Shown here: positions 25,641 to 35,136 of the stretch, in pieces
Numbering within the stretch: the stretch's first letter is position 1
Layout: each line of letters opens with the position of its first letter
NCBI GenBank assembly: GCA_017480495.1
Contig: JAFVAQ010000021.1
Location: 32,388-96,387, forward strand
Direction: 5' to 3'
DNA from: Eubacterium sp.
Lineage (GTDB): Bacteria > Bacillota > Clostridia > Lachnospirales > Lachnospiraceae
DNA length: 64,000 nucleotides
The notes under the pieces: generated by a model
Database searches by the model: none
The model's input: the letters and a program-made list of their open reading frames with translations, nothing else
Told to the model about the DNA's origin: nothing
Position numbers and translations under genes: made by a program

Positions 25641-26912
25641 ATGAAAATCATGATCGTAGGCGGCGGAGGCCGTGAGCACGCAATTGCCTGGGCCGTAGCC
25701 AAGAGCCCTAAATGTGAGAAACTATACGCAGCACCAGGAAATGCCGGAATAGCAGAACTGGCTGAATGCGTAAATATATCAGTAATGGATGCACCAGCTC
25801 TCGTAGCATTTGCAAAGGAAAAGGACGTAGACTTCGTTATAGTAGCACCAGATGATCCACTAGCAGCAGGAGTTGCTGATGCCTTCCTCGATGCAGGAAT
25901 CAAGACTTTTGGACCACGCAAGAATGCAGCTATCATCGAAGCTTCAAAGGCTTTCTCCAAAGACCTTATGAAGAAGTACAGCATTCCTTCAGCAGCATAT
26001 GAGACCTTCGAGGATGCAGACGAAGCTATCAAGTACCTCGAGTCACAGGAGGCCCCATATGTACTTAAGGCAGATGGTCTAGCTCTTGGAAAGGGCGTAC
26101 TGATATGCCAGACTCTTGAAGAGGCAAAGGCTGGAATCCAGGAGATAATGGTAGATAAGAAGTTTGGTGAAGCAGGAAACAAGGTTGTCATTGAAGAGTT
26201 CATGACAGGCCGTGAGGTTTCAGTTCTTTGCTTCTCAGATGGTAAAACTATTCTTCCTATGACCTCTGCACAGGATCATAAGCGTGCAGGCGATGGCGAT
26301 ACAGGCCTTAATACAGGCGGCATGGGTACATTTTCACCTAGCCCATTCTATACTGATGAAGTAGCTAAGTTCTGTGAGGAAAATGTATATCAGAGAACAA
26401 TTGATGCGATGGCTTCAGAGGGCAGAGAATTCAAGGGAGTTCTTTTCTGCGGACTTATGCTTACAGAGAAGGGACCTCGAGTTTTGGAGTTCAATGCTCG
26501 TTTTGGTGATCCAGAGGCTCAGGTTGTTATCCCTAGACTTAAGAATGATATAGTTGAAGTTATGGAAGCGTGCGTGGATGGAACTCTTGATCAGATAGAT
26601 CTTCAGTTTGAGGATAATGCAGCAGTTTGCGTTATGCTTGCATCTGATGGATATCCTGTTTCTTATGAGAAGGGATACGAGATCAGAGGACTTGAGAACT
26701 TCAAGGATAAGGATGGTTACTATGTATTCCATTCTGGAACAAAATTTGATGGTGACAAGGTTGTTACAAACGGTGGTAGAGTACTTGGTGTAACAGCTAT
26801 TGGAAATGATCTTGTAGAAGCAAGGGCAAATGCCTATAAGGCGACTGAATTAATAGACTTTGATAATAAATACATGAGACATGATATAGGTAAAGCGATA
26901 GATGAGAGATAA
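25641..26912 (+). CDS. purD: Phosphoribosylamine--glycine ligase (GAR synthetase)
   Basis: A 423-aa ATP-grasp enzyme joining phosphoribosylamine and glycine. It opens with MIVGGGGREHAIAWAVAKSP, then the ATP-grasp domain with LKADGLALGKGVLI and EEFMTGREVSVLCF, AQDHKRAGDGDTGLNTGGMG and the metal-binding LEFNARFGDPEAQVV. I took the ATG at 25641 after GAAAGGAAA; the frame stays open 33 nt upstream into the hairpin element. Its last 11 nt overlap the clpC start. Confidence 0.97.
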   Translation: MKIMIVGGGGREHAIAWAVAKSPKCEKLYAAPGNAGIAELAECVNISVMDAPALVAFAKEKDVDFVIVAPDDPLAAGVADAFLDAGIKTFGPRKNAAIIEASKAFSKDLMKKYSIPSAAYETFEDADEAIKYLESQEAPYVLKADGLALGKGVLICQTLEEAKAGIQEIMVDKKFGEAGNKVVIEEFMTGREVSVLCFSDGKTILPMTSAQDHKRAGDGDTGLNTGGMGTFSPSPFYTDEVAKFCEENVYQRTIDAMASEGREFKGVLFCGLMLTEKGPRVLEFNARFGDPEAQVVIPRLKNDIVEVMEACVDGTLDQIDLQFEDNAAVCVMLASDGYPVSYEKGYEIRGLENFKDKDGYYVFHSGTKFDGDKVVTNGGRVLGVTAIGNDLVEARANAYKATELIDFDNKYMRHDIGKAIDER

Positions 26913-29370
26913 ACTGCCTTTTTCCGAAACTGCTGAGCTTGTGCTTGAGGGCGCAAAGGAGCTGGCAGATAGACTGAATAATGATTACGTAGATGTCAGA
27001 CATATAATTATTTCCCTTTATACAACACATAAGGGTCTGGCATATAGAGTCATGCTCAAAAATGGAATAAGGGGCGAAGAAATTCATTATATAGTAGATG
27101 GACTGGCTAGTGAATCCAATGCCATAGGGCATCTGGGCACTACCGGTCAGTTTACCGATAGAACTAAGAGCATTTTGGAAGGAGCCTCTGAGGATGCAAA
27201 GCGCCTCGGAGCTAAGGAAATCGGAACTGAGCATATAGTTATGAGTATAGTTCGAGACCGAAATCCAGACCTGAATGCTCTTTTTAAGAGCAAAAAATTA
27301 AATCCATATTCTGTATGTCAGGAAATGCTTCTTGCATCAGGACTCTCTGTTGAGGATAGCAAGGCATATATTAAAGAGCATATTCATGAAGCAGGTCCAA
27401 CGAAGAAGACTACTAAGAAGAAATCAGTTCTTGAGAAATATTCTAGAGATATGACCCAGGAGGCAAAACTCGGAAAGCTTGATCCTGTTATTGGAAGATA
27501 TGATGAGATAGTCAGGGTTATGCAGATACTTGGAAGACGTAGCAAGAATAATGCTTGCCTTGTGGGAGAGCCAGGTGTTGGTAAGACTGCGATAGTTGAA
27601 GGTATAGCTCAGCTGATAGCCAGAGGAGATGTTCCTGAGAGCCTTGAAGGAAAGAGAATAATGAGCCTGGATCTAGCTGGTATGCTAGCAGGTACCAGAT
27701 ACCGTGGTGATTTTGAAGAGAGAGTCAAGAATGCAATAGACGAAGTTAAGGCGGATCCTAGTATTATTCTTTTTATAGATGAGCTACATTCTCTTGTTGG
27801 AGCTGGTGGTGCAGAAGGTACACATGATGCGGCAAATATTTTTAAACCTGCGCTTTCTAGAGGTGATATACATGTACTTGGTGCGACTACACTCGAGGAA
27901 TATAGAAAGTATATCGAGAAGGATGCAGCTCTCGAAAGAAGGTTCCAGCCTGTAAAGGTTGAGGAGCCTACTGCGGCTGAAACAATAGAGATACTTGAGG
28001 GGCTAAAGCATAGATATGAAGAGTTCCACAGCGTTCATATATCTGATGAAACTATACAGTATGCAGTGACTCTGTCTGTCAGATATATAAATGACAGATT
28101 CCTTCCAGATAAAGCTATTGATATACTGGATGAGGCCTGTGCAAGAGTAAGACTTGGTAAGGTGCCTAAGGATTTTATATATTCCGGTAAGGAATCTGTA
28201 CTTGATGAATTAACTGAAGATATAGAGGATGCTCTTAGAGCAGGCGATATAAATGCCGCTTCAAAGCTTAGAAAGAAAAGAGATAGGTATCTCCAGAAGC
28301 AGGAGGATAAAAAGCTTGAAGAGGATACACTAATAGAAGTTACAGAGGATGACGTTGCTCAGGTTGTTTCAACCTGGACTAAGATTCCTGTTACAAAGCT
28401 AAGTGAAACAGAGCAGACCAGACTTCTTGGACTTGAAGATAAACTGCATGAGAGAATAGTTGGTCAGGAAGAAGCTGTAAGTGCAGTGGCTAGTGCTATT
28501 AGAAGAAGCAGAGCCGGACTTAGATCACCAGATAGACCGATTGGGGCATTTCTCTTCCTGGGACCTACTGGTGTGGGTAAGACTGAGCTGTCTAAGGCTC
28601 TTGCTGAGGTTCTCTTTGGAGATGAGAAGAGTCTTATCAGAGTAGATATGTCAGAATATATGGAGAAGCATAATGTATCAAGAATGATAGGTTCTCCTCC
28701 AGGATATGTAGGCTATGATGAGGGTGGTCAGGTATCTGAACAGATAAGGCGTAATCCATATAGCGTTGTTCTGTTTGATGAAGTTGAGAAGGCTCATCCG
28801 GATGTGTTTAATGTACTTCTTCAGGTGCTGGATGATGGATGCATAACTGACGCGCAGGGCCGCAAGGTGGACTTCAAGAATACGATTATCATAATGACCT
28901 CTAACCTTGGAGCTAATAAGATAATAGATCCTAAGTCTATAGGATTCGTTACAGATAATGATGAGAATCGAGCTCACGAGGATATGAAGAATATGATAAT
29001 GGATGAGGTGAAGACTCTATTTAAGCCTGAGTTTATTAATCGTCTCGATGACATTATCGTATTTAAGGCACTCGGAGACGAGGAGGTTCTAAGCATAACA
29101 GGACTTATGCTGAAGGAACTGAAGGACCGCGTCAAGGAAAATGCCGATATCAAGATTACCTACGGCGCTAAGCTCAAGAAATTCATTTTTGAAAAGGGCT
29201 ATGATAAGAAGTTTGGAGCGCGTCCGCTCAGAAGAGCCGTGCAGCAATATATAGAAGATGAAATGGCTGAGAAGCTACTAAGTGGAGAAATTAAGAAGGG
29301 CTCTACAGTAAGTATAACGGTCGAAAATGATACTGTAAAATTCAATGTAAAAGGACAAAAAAGTATATAA
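26902..29370 (+). CDS. clpC: Hsp100 AAA+ unfoldase ClpC
   Basis: An 822-aa ATPase that feeds proteins to ClpP. It has two Clp-N repeats (about 1-150), a first AAA+ module (Walker A GEPGVGKT about 222-229, Walker B LFIDELH), a short UVR-like middle segment (about 430-470) typical of ClpC rather than ClpB, a second AAA+ module ([10 protein letters not shown]) and the SIGF tripeptide loop used for ClpP docking. No ctsR-mcsA-mcsB genes are adjacent, which is unusual for clpC. The start lies inside purD (ATGAGAGATAA overlap). Confidence 0.92.
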   Translation: MRDKLPFSETAELVLEGAKELADRLNNDYVDVRHIIISLYTTHKGLAYRVMLKNGIRGEEIHYIVDGLASESNAIGHLGTTGQFTDRTKSILEGASEDAKRLGAKEIGTEHIVMSIVRDRNPDLNALFKSKKLNPYSVCQEMLLASGLSVEDSKAYIKEHIHEAGPTKKTTKKKSVLEKYSRDMTQEAKLGKLDPVIGRYDEIVRVMQILGRRSKNNACLVGEPGVGKTAIVEGIAQLIARGDVPESLEGKRIMSLDLAGMLAGTRYRGDFEERVKNAIDEVKADPSIILFIDELHSLVGAGGAEGTHDAANIFKPALSRGDIHVLGATTLEEYRKYIEKDAALERRFQPVKVEEPTAAETIEILEGLKHRYEEFHSVHISDETIQYAVTLSVRYINDRFLPDKAIDILDEACARVRLGKVPKDFIYSGKESVLDELTEDIEDALRAGDINAASKLRKKRDRYLQKQEDKKLEEDTLIEVTEDDVAQVVSTWTKIPVTKLSETEQTRLLGLEDKLHERIVGQEEAVSAVASAIRRSRAGLRSPDRPIGAFLFLGPTGVGKTELSKALAEVLFGDEKSLIRVDMSEYMEKHNVSRMIGSPPGYVGYDEGGQVSEQIRRNPYSVVLFDEVEKAHPDVFNVLLQVLDDGCITDAQGRKVDFKNTIIIMTSNLGANKIIDPKSIGFVTDNDENRAHEDMKNMIMDEVKTLFKPEFINRLDDIIVFKALGDEEVLSITGLMLKELKDRVKENADIKITYGAKLKKFIFEKGYDKKFGARPLRRAVQQYIEDEMAEKLLSGEIKKGSTVSITVENDTVKFNVKGQKSI

Positions 29371-29450
29371 ATATTAGTGGTAATTAGAACTGATTTTTGT
29401 TATCATAAAAGAGGTTACATTACTAGCGATATTTCAGGAGGTATTAATAA

Positions 29451-29864
29451 ATGGCAGTAATAGATGAACTTATCCGTGAAGAGGAAAATGGCTCTATAAG
29501 CTTCGGAAATTATGAACTTCCAACCAAGACAAAGAAGGATGGATTTGAATATAATGGCGACAGCTACAAGATCAAAACTTTTAACGAGATTACAAAGCTT
29601 GAAAGAAATGGGATGTTCGTATATGAGTCAGTTCCAGGAACTGTAGTTCATGAATTTAGAGCAAATGATTCAAAGGTTATGTTCAGTGTTGAGGGTGAAA
29701 GCGATGCACAGGTAACACTTGAACTTGAGCCTGAAACAGAATATAAGGTTCATGTTGATGACGTATATGTTGGAAAGATGAAGACTAACCTAGGTGGAAA
29801 GCTCAGCATCAGTGTAGAGCTTGAGGAAAATGATCAGGTTGGTGTAGTTATAGAGAAGAACTAA
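29451..29864 (+). CDS. Conserved small beta-rich protein, unknown function
   Basis: A 137-aa soluble protein with no signal peptide. The N-terminal part (ISFGNYELPTKTKKDGFEYN, then a Lys-rich segment with ERNGMFVYESVPGTVVH) is followed by a beta-strand-rich C-terminal half (DAQVTLELEPETEYKVHVDD). I recall close homologues across Lachnospiraceae, some carrying a database label of endosialidase, but nothing in the sequence shows a catalytic site and I do not support that label. It sits between clpC and radA with AGGAGG upstream and a terminator-like hairpin behind. Confidence 0.7.
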   Translation: MAVIDELIREEENGSISFGNYELPTKTKKDGFEYNGDSYKIKTFNEITKLERNGMFVYESVPGTVVHEFRANDSKVMFSVEGESDAQVTLELEPETEYKVHVDDVYVGKMKTNLGGKLSISVELEENDQVGVVIEKN

Positions 29865-29889
29865 ATAATAATAGTGTTATGGGATAAGT

Positions 29890-29912
29890 GGGACGGTTCT
29901 TTGAACCGTCCC
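29890..29912 (+). terminator. GGGACGGTTC hairpin, terminator-like
   Basis: A perfect 10-bp stem GGGACGGTTC (29890-29899)/GAACCGTCCC (29903-29912) with a TTT loop and a following TTT. Its 5' arm is the start of the REP-like motif seen at 24751 and 5142, so a repeat may have been adopted as a terminator. Confidence 0.7.
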
Positions 29913-29938
29913 TTTAATCTTTACTGACAGGAGGGGAA

Positions 29939-31309
29939 ATGGCAAAGGATAAACAGATATTTTATTGCAAGGAATGTGGAAACGAATTCAGCAAATGGCT
30001 GGGTCAATGTCCATCTTGTAAGGCTTGGAATTCATTTGTAGAAGAGAAGGTTACGAAGACAAGGACTAATAAACTTGTTTCTACTTCAGATAGACCTAAA
30101 GCGACAAGTATAAAGAATGTTTCATCTTCAGAAGAGTCAAGAATCTCAACAGATATATCAGAACTGGATAGAGTACTAGGTGGCGGAATAGTTAAGGGGT
30201 CCCTGGTGCTGGTTGGTGGTGATCCGGGAATCGGTAAATCGACTTTGCTTCTCGAAATGTGCCGCAACCTAGTTAAAGGCGAAACAAAGGTTCTATATGT
30301 ATCTGGTGAGGAATCTATGTCTCAAATCAAGTCCAGAGCAGTTCGCCTAGGTATTGATGCAGGTAGTGTGATGGAAGAGAGGCTTATGCTTCTCAGTGAT
30401 AACGATATGGATAATATCGAGAACCAGATAGATAGTCTGGAGGCAGAAGTTGTTGTTATAGATTCTATACAGACTATAGAAGCACCTAATGTTGAGGCGG
30501 CTCCAGGTACTATTTCTCAAGTAAGAGAGGTTACAGCAAGACTACTTCAAATTGCTAAACAGAAGGATGCAGCAGTCTTTATAGTTGGACATGTTACTAA
30601 GGAAGGTACGGTCGCTGGACCAAGAACCCTTGAACATATGGTGGACTGCGTACTTTATTTTGAGGGGGATGATAGCGGCGGCTTCAGACTCCTCAGAGCT
30701 AACAAGAATAGATTCGGTTCGACTAATGAAATCGGCGTCTTCAATATGACGGACAGTGGACTTGAGGAGGTTGTTAATCCTTCTGAATTCTTCCTGAATG
30801 GAAGACCGGAGAGTTCCTCTGGTTCGGCAGTTGTATGTATAGTTGAAGGGACAAGGGCTATGCTGGTAGAGCTTCAGGCTCTATGTACAGATTCAAGCTT
30901 CAGTATGCCTAGAAGAACAAGTGTTGGACTGGACTACAACCGAGTGAATCTCCTCACTGCTGTTCTTGAAAAAAGAGGCGGTATCAGTATGACAGGTTGT
31001 GACTGCTACGTAAATGTAGCAGGAGGTCTTAAGATAAATGATCCTTCAACGGATTTAGGAGTAGTGTGTGCTATCTATTCCTCCTTCAGAGATAAGGCGA
31101 TAGATAGTAAGACTGTGATTATAGGAGAGATAGGACTGGCGGGCGAAATACGAGGTGTAAGAAATATATCTCAGAGAATTAAGGAAGCTGCGAAACTGGG
31201 ATATACCAAAGCAATCGTACCAAAGTCAAATGCTAAGCCTGAGATAGAGAAGTTGGGTGTAGAGATTCAGTATGTGTCGAATATAAGCGAAGCGTTGCAT
31301 ACAATATAG
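29939..31309 (+). CDS. radA: DNA repair protein RadA
   Basis: A 456-aa RecA-like branch-migration protein. It has the N-terminal zinc finger YCKECGNEFSKWLGQCPSC (about residues 9-27), Walker A GGDPGIGKST (about 92-101), the RadA-specific KNRFG motif, and a C-terminal Lon-protease-like domain (GGLKINDPSTDLG and GEIGLAGEIRGVRNI) without protease activity. The start follows AGGAGGGG. It acts in recombination and replication-fork repair. Length is normal. Confidence 0.96.
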   Translation: MAKDKQIFYCKECGNEFSKWLGQCPSCKAWNSFVEEKVTKTRTNKLVSTSDRPKATSIKNVSSSEESRISTDISELDRVLGGGIVKGSLVLVGGDPGIGKSTLLLEMCRNLVKGETKVLYVSGEESMSQIKSRAVRLGIDAGSVMEERLMLLSDNDMDNIENQIDSLEAEVVVIDSIQTIEAPNVEAAPGTISQVREVTARLLQIAKQKDAAVFIVGHVTKEGTVAGPRTLEHMVDCVLYFEGDDSGGFRLLRANKNRFGSTNEIGVFNMTDSGLEEVVNPSEFFLNGRPESSSGSAVVCIVEGTRAMLVELQALCTDSSFSMPRRTSVGLDYNRVNLLTAVLEKRGGISMTGCDCYVNVAGGLKINDPSTDLGVVCAIYSSFRDKAIDSKTVIIGEIGLAGEIRGVRNISQRIKEAAKLGYTKAIVPKSNAKPEIEKLGVEIQYVSNISEALHTI

Positions 31310-31373
31310 TCCTTAAGGACTTCTTAATGTGGGGGCATTTATAATGGCGAAAAAAGATTATAGGAGCTAGAAA

Positions 31374-32078
31374 ATGGAACGGTTAAAGATCATAAATAGA
31401 AATCAATTAAAGTATATACTGATTATCGCCATGATAATTGATCATATAGCGTGGAAGTTTGTTCCTACGGGAACTCTTCTGGGGCAGATTATGCACGTGA
31501 TAGGAAGACTTACAGGACCTTCTATGGCGATACTTCTTGCAGAAGGATATAAATATACAAGAGAAAAGAAAAGGTATGCCAAGCGTCTATTCATTTTTTC
31601 GATTATTTCGTGGCCTGCATATACCCTGTATGAACAGGCCTTTTGGCCGCTGCCTATGTTTAGTGTAATGACAACACTGTTTCTGGCATTTATTGCTATA
31701 TGGATGTGGGACGAGGCTAATCTTCCGGTAGGAGTAAAGATAGTTATTCTTTTATTTATATGTATCATTGCACTTTTTGGAGATTGGGTTTTTATTGATG
31801 TACTATGGGCATTCTTTTTCCACTACTATGAGGGGGATAAGAAGAAGCAGTGGTTGTCCTTCTGTATAATTGCGATTTTTGAATGTGTTCCATTCTTATT
31901 TATGGGCAAACAGAATTTGTTCCAGTTGGGAGTTTTTCTTATTCCGGTTCTATTCCTGTTCTACAACGGAGAGAGCGGAAGTAAGAAACCATTTCATAAA
32001 TGGTTCTTCTATGTATTCTATCCGGCACATCTGTTTATACTATTCGTTATAGCTTTGCTTATGGGATGCTACAAATAG
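31374..32078 (+). CDS. TraX-family membrane protein
   Basis: A 234-aa polytopic membrane protein with seven or so helices. The start (NRNQLKYILIIAMIIDHIAW, then GRLTGPSMAILLAEGYKYT) is typical of the TraX family, named after the F-plasmid pilin acetylase but widespread on Firmicute chromosomes, where the role is probably acylation of a surface molecule. The ATG at 31374 follows AGGAG within a short open frame (31344-31370, eight codons) that overlaps the ribosome binding site. No conjugation genes are nearby. Confidence 0.82.
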   Translation: MERLKIINRNQLKYILIIAMIIDHIAWKFVPTGTLLGQIMHVIGRLTGPSMAILLAEGYKYTREKKRYAKRLFIFSIISWPAYTLYEQAFWPLPMFSVMTTLFLAFIAIWMWDEANLPVGVKIVILLFICIIALFGDWVFIDVLWAFFFHYYEGDKKKQWLSFCIIAIFECVPFLFMGKQNLFQLGVFLIPVLFLFYNGESGSKKPFHKWFFYVFYPAHLFILFVIALLMGCYK

Positions 32079-32152
32079 ATTTAATTAGTTAGTAGCGCTA
32101 TTTCATATTTTTTGGTAATATAGTGGATAGCGAATTTTGGAGGAAATGAAAA

Positions 32153-32758
32153 ATGGGAATGAATGTTGCATGTTTAGATCTTGAAGGAGTTCTTGTTCCA
32201 GAAATATGGATAGCATTTTCAGAGGAAAGTGGTATACCAGAGCTTAGAAGAACTACAAGAGATGAACCAGATTATGACAAGCTTATGAAATGGAGACTCG
32301 GAATACTTGAAGAATATGGACTTGGTCTTAAGGAGATACAGGAAACTATTTCTAAGATTGATCCACTTCCAGGTGCTAAGGAATTCCTTGATCAGTTAAG
32401 AGATGTAACTCAGACTATTATTATAAGTGATACCTTTGAGCAGTTTGCTAAGCCACTCATGGAGAAGCTTGGAATGCCAACTATTTTCTGCAATACCCTT
32501 GAGGTTGCTCCTGATGGAAAAATAACAGGATATAAAATGCGTTGCGAGAAGTCAAAGCTTACAACAGTAAAGGCACTTCAGTCCTGCGGTTTTGATACAA
32601 TCGCTACTGGTGACAGCTTCAATGACCTTGCAATGATTCAGGCAAGTAAGGCAGGATTCCTGTTCAGATCAACAGAACAGATCAAGGCAGATTATCCTGA
32701 TCTTCCAGCGTATGAAGAATATTCGGACCTGCTAGCGGCATTTAAGGCGGCCCTATAA
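32153..32758 (+). CDS. thrH: Phosphoserine phosphatase / homoserine phosphotransferase ThrH
   Basis: A 201-aa HAD-superfamily enzyme matching the ThrH group: the first motif reads CLDLEGVLVPEIW (nucleophile Asp near residue 8), the second IIISDTFEQF, and the third ATGDSFNDLAMIQ with the metal-binding Asp. ThrH dephosphorylates phosphoserine and can move the phosphate to homoserine, linking serine and threonine synthesis. The start follows GGAGGAAA. A MATE pump gene follows 14 nt behind, probably in one transcript. Confidence 0.88.
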   Translation: MGMNVACLDLEGVLVPEIWIAFSEESGIPELRRTTRDEPDYDKLMKWRLGILEEYGLGLKEIQETISKIDPLPGAKEFLDQLRDVTQTIIISDTFEQFAKPLMEKLGMPTIFCNTLEVAPDGKITGYKMRCEKSKLTTVKALQSCGFDTIATGDSFNDLAMIQASKAGFLFRSTEQIKADYPDLPAYEEYSDLLAAFKAAL

Positions 32759-32772
32759 TTAGGTGATAATAA

Positions 32773-34113
32773 ATGGAAAAAGAATATAGTCAGTCCCGTA
32801 GGCAGATGCTTACGGAGACTCCTATACCTAAGCTGATAGTGAAGCTTGCTATTCCTACCATTATCAGCATGATGGTTACGGCTTTATATAATTCAGCGGA
32901 TACATACTTTGTGGGCAAGATATCTACCGAGGCGACAGCAGCGGTAGGTCTTGTTTTTTCAGTTATGGCAATAATACAGGCACTGGGTTTTTTCTGCGGT
33001 CATGGATCGGGAAACTACCTGTCGAGAATGCTGGGGGCTGGTAAGAAGGAAGAGGCAAATGTAATGGCCTCGACAGGCTTTACTCTGGCACTTATTCTCG
33101 GAACTATTCTGGCGGTGGTTGGAAATCTGTTTATTCATAAAATATCCGGATGGGTTGGTGCGACTCCTACTACCATAGAAGATACCGAAAAATATATGAG
33201 AATCATTCTTATAGGTGCACCTTTTATGATGGGGCAGTTTGTCATAAATAATCAGCTGCGTTTTCAGGGAAGTGCCTTCTATGCGATGATTGGTCTCATG
33301 TGTGGTGCGGTCATAAATATATTCCTGGATCCACTACTGATACTATACTGTAAGATGGGAGTTCAGGGGGCTGCCATAGCGACAGTTGCGGGACAGATAA
33401 CCAGCTTCTTTGTACTCCTGCTGGGTAGTATGAGAGGCGAGAATATCAAGCTGAACGTAAGGAATATAAAGTTCTCGACAAGATTCTTTGTGGAGATAGT
33501 AAATGGCGGAGCTCCATCTCTTCTGAGACAGGGAATGGCTGCAGTTTCAACCCTTATGTTGAATTCCGCTGCAGGTAGATTCGGAGGAGACGCTGCAATA
33601 GCAGGTATGTCCATCGTCACAAGAGTTATGCTCATGATGATTTCAGCTCTTATTGGTTTTGGACAAGGATATCAGCCGGTATGCTCCTTTAATTACGGAG
33701 CAGGCCTTCGTGATAGAGTGAAGCAGGGATATTATTTCTGTCTCCGATGGGGATTCATATTCCTTCTTGCAGTAGGAGCACTGTGTTTTACATTTGCTCC
33801 CGAGATAGTAGGATGGTTCAGAGATGATCCCGAGGTAATAAAGGTTGGAGCCTTTGCGCTTAGATGTCAGTCCTCAGTCATTTCACTGTCAGCACCAATA
33901 GTGATGACCAATATGATGCTACAGTCCATTGGTGCGGGACTCAGAGCAAGTATACTTGCATCGGCAAGAAATGGACTATTCTTTATACCACTGATAATAG
34001 TTCTCCCGATATTCTTCGGATTGACGGGAGTTCAGATAACACAGACTGTGTCTGATGTGATGACGATGATATTAACAGTTCCGATGGCCTATTCTGAGCT
34101 AAGGAAAATGTGA
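32773..34113 (+). CDS. MATE-family multidrug/metabolite exporter
   Basis: A 446-aa membrane protein with twelve predicted helices in two six-helix bundles. It has the typical MATE start (TPIPKLIVKLAIPTIISMMV, YNSADTYFVGKI), the GSGNYLSRMLG segment, and the second-half equivalent FGQGYQPVCSFNYGAG. It should export cationic drugs or metabolites driven by sodium or protons. Start at the ATG at 32773 after TAGGTGATA. It precedes a CPBP protease by 18 nt. Confidence 0.93.
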   Translation: MEKEYSQSRRQMLTETPIPKLIVKLAIPTIISMMVTALYNSADTYFVGKISTEATAAVGLVFSVMAIIQALGFFCGHGSGNYLSRMLGAGKKEEANVMASTGFTLALILGTILAVVGNLFIHKISGWVGATPTTIEDTEKYMRIILIGAPFMMGQFVINNQLRFQGSAFYAMIGLMCGAVINIFLDPLLILYCKMGVQGAAIATVAGQITSFFVLLLGSMRGENIKLNVRNIKFSTRFFVEIVNGGAPSLLRQGMAAVSTLMLNSAAGRFGGDAAIAGMSIVTRVMLMMISALIGFGQGYQPVCSFNYGAGLRDRVKQGYYFCLRWGFIFLLAVGALCFTFAPEIVGWFRDDPEVIKVGAFALRCQSSVISLSAPIVMTNMMLQSIGAGLRASILASARNGLFFIPLIIVLPIFFGLTGVQITQTVSDVMTMILTVPMAYSELRKM

Positions 34114-34131
34114 TGGATAAGGAGATATACG

Positions 34132-35136
34132 TTGGATAGAAAGAAGATTAAAAGTGATTATGCATGGCTAGGTTTTTCGTTTTTTCTATTTGTGATAGCT
34201 TTAGAGGTTTCGAGCTATTTTATTTTGTTCTTAATTAGAAAGAATAATATCGATTTTCAAAATAACAGCTGGTTAACCTTCATTTTGGGTCTTGCGCCAA
34301 TATGGGCAGTTGGTTTCCCTGTTTGCCTTGCTGTTATCAGTAGACTTAAGTCTAAGAAGCCAGAAGAGAATAAAATAGAAGTTAAAAGTATGTTTAAGTT
34401 TTATTTTGTTGTTGCCTTTGTGATGATGGCTACAAATATTCTAGGAATTATCATCACAGCGATTATAGAAAAAGCTGCAGGGATAACAATCGAGAATTCA
34501 ACTATTGATCTTATCAGTAAACAGAAGATATTACCAAGTATCATCTTTGCGGTTATTCTCGGACCTATTCTTGAGGAACTTGCATTTAGAAAGGTTATCA
34601 TAGATAAACTGGGACAGTACAGTAAGAAGTATACGATACTCCTATCCGGAATTATGTTTGGACTGTTTCATACAAATCTTCATCAGTTCTTCTATGCTAC
34701 AGCAATAGGAATTGTATTTGCATATGTTTATACTATTTCAGGAAAGATAAGATATTCAATCATACTTCATAGTACAGTTAATTTTATATCGGGAATCCTT
34801 CCGATGGCAATAATCAAGCATCTTGATTTAGAGGCAATTCAGAAGGTAGCTGAAGCAGAACCGACAGACCAGGCGGCTCAGCAGGCAGCTCTTGCATTGT
34901 ATTCAGATCCGGCATTTCTAGGATTTTTGGGCTATTTAGCTAAGATGGGTCTGATACTGCTGATTGGATTTATACTATTCTTTGACTTTATTAAGAATCT
35001 AAAGGTTGATGATACGGAGTCACCTCTTAAAGGTAAGGGGGCTGGCCGGGCAGCCTTCTTCAATTGGGGAATAATACTTTTCATAATAATATCTGTTGCA
35101 GTGACAGTTGTTGAGATAATAGGGATGAATCGATAA
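34132..35136 (+). CDS. CPBP-family intramembrane metalloprotease (Abi/CAAX-like)
   Basis: A 334-aa membrane protein with about eight helices. It has the CPBP/Rce1 motifs: EELAFRKVI (EExxxR, about residues 146-154), then GLFHTNLHQFFYA with the metal-binding His, and HSTVNF with the late His/Asn. Such proteases process bacteriocin-like peptides or act in membrane stress. The start is a TTG at 34132 set by AAGGAG. The stop abuts the ABC-F start with no gap, so the two are coupled. Confidence 0.88.
   Translation: MDRKKIKSDYAWLGFSFFLFVIALEVSSYFILFLIRKNNIDFQNNSWLTFILGLAPIWAVGFPVCLAVISRLKSKKPEENKIEVKSMFKFYFVVAFVMMATNILGIIITAIIEKAAGITIENSTIDLISKQKILPSIIFAVILGPILEELAFRKVIIDKLGQYSKKYTILLSGIMFGLFHTNLHQFFYATAIGIVFAYVYTISGKIRYSIILHSTVNFISGILPMAIIKHLDLEAIQKVAEAEPTDQAAQQAALALYSDPAFLGFLGYLAKMGLILLIGFILFFDFIKNLKVDDTESPLKGKGAGRAAFFNWGIILFIIISVAVTVVEIIGMNR

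Noticed and set aside
25532-26203. 223-codon minus-strand frame over purD
   Set aside because: It is the antisense shadow of purD, with Ser/Ala-rich composition and no ribosome binding site.
29451-29864. Endosialidase function for the small protein between clpC and radA
   Set aside because: No catalytic motif or domain supports it; any such label appears to be inherited annotation.
31374-32078. Conjugative element suggested by the TraX-type gene
   Set aside because: No relaxase, type IV secretion or integrase gene is nearby; TraX-type proteins are common on chromosomes.
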